Part shown: one piece after another, positions 9,052 to 14,254 of the stretch | Numbering within the stretch: the first letter of the stretch is position 1 | How the letters are laid out: every line of letters begins with the position of its first letter | Source: a bacterium UBP9_UBA1432 | GTDB taxonomy: Bacteria; Vulcanimicrobiota; Xenobia; Xenobiales; Xenobiaceae | Assembly: GCA_002329445.1 (NCBI GenBank) | Contig: DCTU01000332.1 | Location: 38,501-54,787, forward strand | Length of the DNA: 16,287 nucleotides | Direction of reading: 5' to 3' | Made by a program: the position numbers and the translations under genes | The notes under the pieces: generated by a model | Databases searched by the model: none | What the model was told of the DNA's origin: nothing | Seen by the model: the letters and a program-made list of their open reading frames with translations, nothing else

Positions 9052-9091
9052 GGGGCCGGGGCGGGTGCGAGGCGACCCGCCCCCAGGCCCC
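9052..9091 (-). terminator. GC-rich hairpin after the Crp-family gene, possible terminator or attenuator
   Basis: Perfect 9-bp stem GGGGCGGGT / ACCCGCCCC (9058-9066 with 9075-9083) around an 8-base loop, extended by GGGGCC / GGCCCC across a two-base bulge. On the minus strand it is followed after a few bases by TCTCTTTT. It lies about 105 bases past the Crp-family stop and about 93 bases before the beta-helix ATG. The U-tract is imperfect, so partial read-through from the regulator into the surface-protein cluster is as plausible as full termination. The rest of 8960-9195 shows no gene and no convincing -35/-10 pair. Confidence 0.4.
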
Positions 9092-9195
9092 GGACTCCTC
9101 TCCCTCCCCCGGTGGCCAGGTCCATGCCTTCCCAAGGCAGGATACGCCGCCATCGGGCGAGGGGTCAGTGAGGATTGGTACCGTCCGCAGGACAG

Positions 9196-9909
9196 TCAAG
9201 AGGCCGAGTCCTGCCGGCCCAACAAGGCCTCCAGGCCCTCAACATGGAGAATGCGAATCCGACGCCCCTCCTGGGCCACCAGGTCCTGGGCGCGCAGTTC
9301 GGCCAGTTCCCGGGTCACCGTCTCGCGCGAAGTGGACAGGATCTTGGCCAGGCTGGGGTGGTTCACGTCCTTGGGAAGAAGGATGCCGCGCCCGTTCTCG
9401 GAATGTCCGCGAGTCCGCGCCAGGTCGCAAAGAAGACCGGCCAGCCGCTGGCGAACCGAGAGCAGCGAGACGCTCTGGAGGCGGTCGTTGGTCTGCCTGA
9501 GCCTTCCCGAGAGCAGGGCCAGCAGGCGGCGAATCGACTCGGGCGAGCCATTCATGACCTCGAAGAAATCCGAGCGGAGCAAGGAGAGCAGCTCACAGTC
9601 CTCGACGGCATATGCAGCCGCCGAGCGAGGTTTGCCATCCAGCAGGGACATTTCTCCGAAGAAGTCCCCCGCCGTCAGCATGGCCAGGGTGACCTCGCGT
9701 GCCCCCGCAGGCTCCAATACGATCCGAATCATACCCGAGACTATCAGGAACAACTCGTCGCCATCCGTGCCCTGAAGGAAGACGGGCTCCGATGCGCAGA
9801 CTTGCCTGGGACGCAACCGGCCAATCAATTTGACCAATTTGGTCTCGTCCACTGCACTAAAAAGGGGGAAGCGCCTCAGATGTTTGACCAGGAAAGCCCG
9901 GTCATGCAT
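9196..9909 (-). CDS. Crp/Fnr-family transcription regulator with cyclic-nucleotide pocket
   Basis: 237 residues from the ATG at 9909, chosen for GGAGGA 7 bases upstream; an in-frame TTG at 9960 has no such support. Residues about 14-130 form a cNMP-binding domain. The phosphate-binding cassette reads FFGEMSLLDGKPRSAAAY, with Glu86, Arg95 and Ser96 where E. coli Crp has its cAMP contacts Glu72, Arg82 and Ser83. A long dimerisation helix (about 120-150) leads to a winged helix-turn-helix at 180-225. The recognition helix TSRETVTREL keeps the Arg-Glu...Arg pattern that E. coli Crp uses to read its half-site. No Fnr-type cysteine cluster is seen. It sits between two clusters, one of which encodes a nucleotide cyclase, so local control by the cyclase product is likely (inference). 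It may also be the first gene of the minus-strand cluster if the hairpin at 9052-9091 is read through. Confidence 0.93.
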   Translation of the reverse strand: MHDRAFLVKHLRRFPLFSAVDETKLVKLIGRLRPRQVCASEPVFLQGTDGDELFLIVSGMIRIVLEPAGAREVTLAMLTAGDFFGEMSLLDGKPRSAAAYAVEDCELLSLLRSDFFEVMNGSPESIRRLLALLSGRLRQTNDRLQSVSLLSVRQRLAGLLCDLARTRGHSENGRGILLPKDVNHPSLAKILSTSRETVTRELAELRAQDLVAQEGRRIRILHVEGLEALLGRQDSAS

Positions 9910-10151
9910 GAGGGAGTCCTCCGAAAAGGACCTGCGAGACACAAGCCGGCCGGCACCCAAGCCTCAACCGAAGAAGCATCCCATCCACAGCCCGCCTGTG
10001 CGAGCCTTCCCTTGCTCTCAGTCAGTCCGGGCCGGAAAGGGTCCGGGCTTTCGGTCCCTGCAGCCTGGATCAGGTGCAGGGCCACGCAACCACTTCGCAT
10101 CCTCTCTTCTCCATTCCTTCCTTGGCGAAAAATCTCGAAGGGTTGATTTCG
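9910..10151. promoter_or_regulatory. Divergent intergenic region between the Crp-family and CHAT genes
   Basis: These 242 bases must hold the promoter of the regulator (leftward) and probably that of the CHAT cluster (rightward). I see no gene in it and no convincing sigma-70 pair on either strand. No good TGTGA-N6-TCACA site is present. The only marked symmetry is the inverted repeat at 10029-10058. Part of it (10074-10151) could be read in frame with the CHAT gene from an upstream GTG, but this would bury the signal peptide. Confidence 0.6.
10029..10058. repeat. Imperfect inverted repeat, candidate operator
   Basis: GGGCCGGAAAG and CTTTCGGTCCC flank an 8-base spacer; 9 of 11 positions pair, with the inner GAAAG/CTTTC perfect. 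It is centred about 108 bases before the CHAT start and about 134 bases before the regulator start. Its size and symmetry would suit a dimeric regulator, but the half-site does not resemble the TGTGA motif expected from the neighbouring Crp protein. It could equally be an mRNA hairpin. Confidence 0.3.
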
Positions 10152-13010
10152 GTGAACACGAAAGACCTGCCCATGCGCCTCCCCCGCCTGCTGGCCGCCC
10201 CCCTCGCACTCCTGATGCTGGCCTGGGCCCCGGTCCTCCACGCTGGATCCCCCGACCCCGCCCAACTGCTGAGCCAGGCCGAGCAGGCGGTGGCGAGCTG
10301 CGCATGGGAGGAGGCCCAGCAAATCCTGGAAGCCTGCGCCAACAGGGTCTCTCCGACTCGGGACGGGGATCTGGCCGTGCGTGTGCATCTCCTGCTGGGT
10401 GAGGTTTTCGAATCCCGCGGCAACCTGGAAGCAGCCCTGGTCGTGCGGGGCCGAGCCCTGGATGCGGCCCGGCTGGGGAAGAAGGTCTCTGCGCTGGCAG
10501 TGACCCTCAACGAGACGGGCCGCACCGCGCAGGCCCTGGGGCACTACGAACGCGCCCTGCGGGACCTGACCGAGGCCGAACGGCTCTTTCTCAGGGCTGG
10601 GGACCTCCAGGGCCGCGCCCGGGTCCTGCTCAACCTGGGGAACCTCTACTTCTCGGCAGCCCGCTACCCCAGGGCCCGGCACTACTACCAGCAGGCTGGC
10701 GATCTTCTGTTCCGGGAACCGGACTCGACACAGAAGACGACGTTGCAGGCCGCCCTCCTGGTGAACCAGGGGAATCTGGCCTGGCAGGACGGCCACCCGG
10801 CCCAGGCGCACCGGCTCTATGACCAGGCACAGGCCCTGGCGGCCGCGATGCCGGACTCTTCCTTGCGCGGAAAGCTCCTGCTCAACCTGGGCGGCATGCT
10901 GGCCGACCAGGGGAACCATGACCAGGCCCTGGATCTCTTCGAACAGGCTGCAACCGCCTTTGCGGAGGCGGACCTGGTCCAAGGCGAGATGCAGGCCGCC
11001 TTGCAGACGGCGTGGCTCCATCTTCGCCTGGGAGGCTTCGAACAGGCCCTGGCCCGGATGGACGACGTGGAAAGGCGCCTCAAGAGCGGGCAGGCTCAAC
11101 TGCCGCCCACCCTGCGGGGCCCCCTGGGCCTGAACAGGGCGCTGGCCTACCGCATGCTGGACAAGCCCGGACAGGCCCGACGCGAACTGCAGGTCCTCCA
11201 GGGGGATCAGGCCCTGCGCCTGTCGGCCCCGGTGCTGGCCGCCGTCCAACTGCAACTGGGTGCCCTGGCCTGCCAGGATGCAGACTTCCCGGCAGCGGAC
11301 GAGCACTACAAAGTCGCCCGCACCCTCCTGGCCCCAAGCGCCGACCTGACCAGCCAAGGCTGGCTGGGGGTCGGCCTTGGCGAACTCCACATCAAACAGG
11401 GGCTTTTGGACGAGGCTGAGGCAGATTTCCGCCAGGTCCTCCAGGCCGCCCAGGCCCCGGCCAGCCCGATGCCCGACCTGGCCTGGCGAGCCAGCTTCGG
11501 CCTGGGCCGCCTGGCCCGGGCCCGAGGAGACCAGCCCGCCGCCCTGGAGCGCTACCGCCACGCCGTGAGCCTGCTGGAGCAGATCCGCGGCAACCTGTCG
11601 ACGGAGGAGTTGAAGACCACCTTCGCCAGCGACAAGCACCCGGTCTTCGAAGAGCTGATCGACCTGCTGCTGGAAATGGAACGGCCCCGAGAGGCCTTCC
11701 AGGTCTCGGAACGGGCCCGCGCCTGCGCCCTGCTGGAAATCCTCCGGCGCGGCCAGGTGCGGGTTGAAGCCGGAGAGGTGCCTCCCTGCAGCCTGGAGGA
11801 AATCCAGGCGAGGCTCCCCGCCGACGTGACGCTGCTGAGCTACTTCGTGGCCCAGGACAAGACCTGGCTTTGGACCGTCTCAGCCCGGTCCATGACCTGC
11901 CGGACGCTGCCGGTGCGGCGGGCCTGGCTGACCGACGTGCTCGGCGACGGTCAACGCGCAGGCCTGCTCCGCCTTCCAGCAGAGAGCGACCTGGGGCTGG
12001 CGGCACTGGAGGCCCTTCCCTATCGCGAGTTGGAGAAGCTCCATGAGGCCCTGGTGGCTCCGGTCGAGGCCGAACTGGCGCCCGGAACCCGTGTGGGCAT
12101 CGTGCCCGACGGCCCGCTCTACTACCTGCCCTTCAGCATGCTGACGACCGGCCCGCGTCAGGGCCTGTCGCCCGAAACCCTGGCTGCCATCCGCCAGCAA
12201 CGCACCGGGAGGTGGCTGGAATCCGCTTACCTGGTCGAGAGGCATCCCCTCTTCTATGCCCAGTCGGCCAGCCTGCTGGCAAGCCCAAGGGCCGACGGCG
12301 GGCTGGAAGAGCCGCCAGGGGCGAACGGATCCCTGGTCTACGCCGCCCCCGTGACCTCCGGCGCCCGGACCGAAACCGGACGCAGGCGCTCGGTGCTGCG
12401 GGTGGCCCACGACCAGTTCGCCGACCTGCCCGGAGCCCGGGCCGAGGGGGAGGCGATCCGGGCCCTGGATGCCCGAAACCGCCTGCGCGCGGGTCCCGAG
12501 TGCCGCGAGAGCACCTTCTTCCAGGATGTCACCTCTGGCCGCTTCCAGACGATCCACCTGGCCACCCACGGTTTCGTGGACAACCGCAACCCGCTGCTGA
12601 GCGGCCTGGTGATGTGCCCGGAGGCCCCTCCCTACAACGGCTTCGTCCTGGCCCGAGACGTCTATCGCAGCCGCATCCAGGCCGACCTGGTGGTGATGAG
12701 CGCCTGCCGCAGCGGCTTGGGGAACCTGGCCGGCGGCGAGGGGATCGTGGGGATGACCCGGGCCTTCCAGGTCAGCGGAGTCCCGCGGGTGATGGCCACC
12801 CTGTGGTCGATCTCCGATGAGAACACGGGGCCCGTGATGGTGGCCTTCCACAAAGAATTGTCCGGGAACGGGGGCTCGGTGGCCCAGGCCCTGAGGAATG
12901 CCCAGGTGAAAGTCCTTCAACAGGCCCTCGCTCACCCCACCGAATCGACCCTGCGCCAGGCCCATCCCTACACCTGGGCCCCCTTCGTGCCCACGGGCGC
13001 GGATTGGTAG
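10152..13010 (+). CDS. Exported TPR-CHAT domain protein, putative caspase-like cysteine protease
   Basis: 952 residues from the GTG at 10152, which has AAGGG 9 bases upstream; ATG at 10173 is an alternative with a poorer ribosome site. A signal peptide is predicted (RLPRLL, hydrophobic to about residue 31, LHA before the cut), so the protein should leave the cytoplasm. Residues about 38-500 are a TPR array (VLLNLGNLYFSAARYPRARH, LLNLGGMLADQGNHDQALDL). Residues about 475-545 hold the linker common before CHAT domains. The CHAT domain spans about 615-950: it has IVPDGPLYYLPFSML, the His motif LATHGF (His806) and the Cys motif VVMSACRSG (Cys852), then GEGIVGMTRAF and MATLWSISDENT. Both residues of the caspase/separase-type dyad are present, so proteolytic activity is likely. 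The substrate is unknown; exported proteins of this locus are the obvious candidates. First gene of the plus-strand cluster. Confidence 0.94.
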   Translation: MNTKDLPMRLPRLLAAPLALLMLAWAPVLHAGSPDPAQLLSQAEQAVASCAWEEAQQILEACANRVSPTRDGDLAVRVHLLLGEVFESRGNLEAALVVRGRALDAARLGKKVSALAVTLNETGRTAQALGHYERALRDLTEAERLFLRAGDLQGRARVLLNLGNLYFSAARYPRARHYYQQAGDLLFREPDSTQKTTLQAALLVNQGNLAWQDGHPAQAHRLYDQAQALAAAMPDSSLRGKLLLNLGGMLADQGNHDQALDLFEQAATAFAEADLVQGEMQAALQTAWLHLRLGGFEQALARMDDVERRLKSGQAQLPPTLRGPLGLNRALAYRMLDKPGQARRELQVLQGDQALRLSAPVLAAVQLQLGALACQDADFPAADEHYKVARTLLAPSADLTSQGWLGVGLGELHIKQGLLDEAEADFRQVLQAAQAPASPMPDLAWRASFGLGRLARARGDQPAALERYRHAVSLLEQIRGNLSTEELKTTFASDKHPVFEELIDLLLEMERPREAFQVSERARACALLEILRRGQVRVEAGEVPPCSLEEIQARLPADVTLLSYFVAQDKTWLWTVSARSMTCRTLPVRRAWLTDVLGDGQRAGLLRLPAESDLGLAALEALPYRELEKLHEALVAPVEAELAPGTRVGIVPDGPLYYLPFSMLTTGPRQGLSPETLAAIRQQRTGRWLESAYLVERHPLFYAQSASLLASPRADGGLEEPPGANGSLVYAAPVTSGARTETGRRRSVLRVAHDQFADLPGARAEGEAIRALDARNRLRAGPECRESTFFQDVTSGRFQTIHLATHGFVDNRNPLLSGLVMCPEAPPYNGFVLARDVYRSRIQADLVVMSACRSGLGNLAGGEGIVGMTRAFQVSGVPRVMATLWSISDENTGPVMVAFHKELSGNGGSVAQALRNAQVKVLQQALAHPTESTLRQAHPYTWAPFVPTGADW

Positions 13011-13032
13011 GAGCGAAACGTGCGCTTTCGGG

Positions 13033-13072
13033 GCGCAGCCTCCCTGCGCAGGACGCGCGGACCGACCCGCGC
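13033..13072 (+). terminator. Two GC hairpins after the CHAT gene, weak terminator or attenuator
   Basis: Two perfect 6-bp stems follow the CHAT stop within 25-60 bases: GCGCAG/CTGCGC (13033-13049, 5-base loop) and GCGCGG/CCGCGC (13055-13072, 6-base loop). The second is followed by CTCCTTTC, not a true T-run. This may lower read-through to the downstream genes rather than stop it. High GC makes such stems fairly common by chance. Confidence 0.3.
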
Positions 13073-13090
13073 CGTGCTCCTTTCAGGATG

Positions 13091-13106
13091 GGTGCCAACG
13101 CGCACT
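13091..13106. promoter_or_regulatory. Possible Crp-like half-site pair
   Basis: GTGC-N6-GCAC keeps the GTG-N8-CAC core of a Crp site, though the flanking bases differ from the TGTGA-N6-TCACA consensus. It lies 177 bases before the FecR-like gene start. The regulator's recognition helix predicts a Crp-like target, but a core of this quality could arise by chance in GC-rich DNA. Confidence 0.2.
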
Positions 13107-13239
13107 GAACGGGTGGTTGAAGAAGTGCCATGCTGAGAGGCGGGGAAGACCCCTCGGGCAGCACACCAAGAGTCTGGTCCGGGTGGCCGGCCCTGGCCTC
13201 CAGGGTAGGGAGTCTTCCTCTGACCGCGAAGATTCTGCC

Positions 13240-13262
13240 GATTCCCAGACTCCGTGGGAATC
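13240..13262. repeat. Perfect 8-bp inverted repeat next to a ribosome binding site
   Basis: GATTCCCA and TGGGAATC flank a 7-base spacer and end one base before the purine-rich GGAAGGGAAGGT (13264-13275) that serves the FecR-like gene at 13283. As RNA it would form a stable hairpin whose foot touches the Shine-Dalgarno; as DNA it is a 23-bp operator-like palindrome. The remaining 13011-13282 region holds no gene I can support. Confidence 0.5.
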
Positions 13263-13282
13263 TGGAAGGGAAGGTCCTGGTC

Positions 13283-14254
13283 ATGACACGTTTGCCCGCC
13301 TGGCTCGTCCTGGGAAGCCTCCTCCTCTTCGGGAGCCTTCACGCCCACTCCGGGCCACCCTCGGTCGTGGCCCAGGTCACCCGGGTCGAGGGAGCGGTGG
13401 CCCTCAAGACCGCCCAGGGGAACAGGAGTCCCCTCTCGATCCTGATGGAGCTGGCCGATGGCGACCGGTTCTGGGTCCCCGCAGGCAGCCGGGCCGAACT
13501 GACCCTCTACGAGAAAGACCAGCGGGTCGAGGTGCGCGGGCCGGTGGTCGCGCGGGTCGACAAAGACGGCGTCCAGGTTCCCGAGAACAAGAAGTTCCTC
13601 CTCAACGTGACTCCGCCGCCTGTGGCCCTGCAAGTCCGGGGCGGAAGCATGCGCGACTTGAGCAGCGACCAGCCCGGGGGTGGCCGCAAGAGGGCCGACA
13701 AGAACGTTCCGGTTCCCGAAGAGTTGAGACCCTTCCCCGCCATCTCTCTCGAACCGAGACCCACCTTGAGCTGGTCGGCTCCCCAGGGCGCGACCCTCTT
13801 CCAGGTCGAGATCGGGCGCTGCGGCGAAGCTCTCATCGAAAAATCCACCACCTCGGGGTCAACCCTGACCCTGAGCCGTGACCTGCAACGCGATGAGACC
13901 TACACATACACCGTCACCGCCTATGCGCAGGACGGGAAGGAACTGGGCAGAAAGGATTCGTGGGCGAGGGTCCTGCCGGACTCAAAAGTCGGCGAACTGA
14001 GCGAGGCGCGTCGGCAATTCGAGGTCCTGCGCCGACAGGACCCGGGGGATGCCTCGTCTTACCTTCGGATGGCTGCCCTCTACAACCAGGAAGGACTCCT
14101 CCTGGAAGCCGTCGAGATCCTGCAGATGTTGGCCCAGGCGGTGCCGGAGGCTCCCTACCCCCATGCCCGCATGCAGGCCCTCTACGCCGCCCTGGGCATG
14201 GAAGCCGAACGCCAGGAGGCGGCCAGGCAGGAGGCCGCCCGAAGCGCGCGGTGA
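13283..14254 (+). CDS. Exported FecR-like protein with Fn3-like and TPR-like segments
   Basis: 323 residues from the ATG at 13283, chosen because GGAAGGGAAGGT lies 7 bases upstream and a clear signal peptide follows (MTRLPAWLVLGSLLLFGS, LHAHS before the cut). Upstream in-frame codons to 13130 lack a ribosome site. Residues about 25-120 match a FecR-like fold (QVTRVEGAVALKTAQG, LADGDRFWVPAGSRAELTLY). Residues 128-150 are a basic, flexible linker. Residues about 155-232 look like a Fn3-type beta-sandwich (PRPTLSWSAPQGATLFQVEI, TYTYTVTAYAQDGKE). Residues 235-323 are helical and TPR-like (DASSYLRMAALYNQEGLLLE), ending in an Ala/Glu/Arg helix. Its layout recalls small periplasmic accessory proteins next to CHAT and CHASE2 genes in cyanobacteria (inference, not a family match). 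Its last base is the first base of the cyclase ATG, so the two are likely co-translated. No enzymatic residues are seen; a periplasmic adaptor or ligand-binding role is likely. Confidence 0.85.
   Translation: MTRLPAWLVLGSLLLFGSLHAHSGPPSVVAQVTRVEGAVALKTAQGNRSPLSILMELADGDRFWVPAGSRAELTLYEKDQRVEVRGPVVARVDKDGVQVPENKKFLLNVTPPPVALQVRGGSMRDLSSDQPGGGRKRADKNVPVPEELRPFPAISLEPRPTLSWSAPQGATLFQVEIGRCGEALIEKSTTSGSTLTLSRDLQRDETYTYTVTAYAQDGKELGRKDSWARVLPDSKVGELSEARRQFEVLRRQDPGDASSYLRMAALYNQEGLLLEAVEILQMLAQAVPEAPYPHARMQALYAALGMEAERQEAARQEAARSAR

Noticed and set aside
9831..9845. Palindrome GACCAA-T-TTGGTC as an operator
   Set aside because: It lies inside the N-terminal coding part of the Crp-family gene, is short, and its arms do not match a known site; chance is a sufficient explanation.
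9876..11639. A 587-codon minus-strand open frame opposite the CHAT gene
   Set aside because: It has no recognisable domain or ribosome site, runs over the divergent region, and lies opposite a gene with clear TPR motifs.
13130..13282. In-frame upstream extension of the FecR-like gene
   Set aside because: The extension lacks a ribosome site and would bury a good signal peptide; the ATG at 13283 has a strong Shine-Dalgarno.
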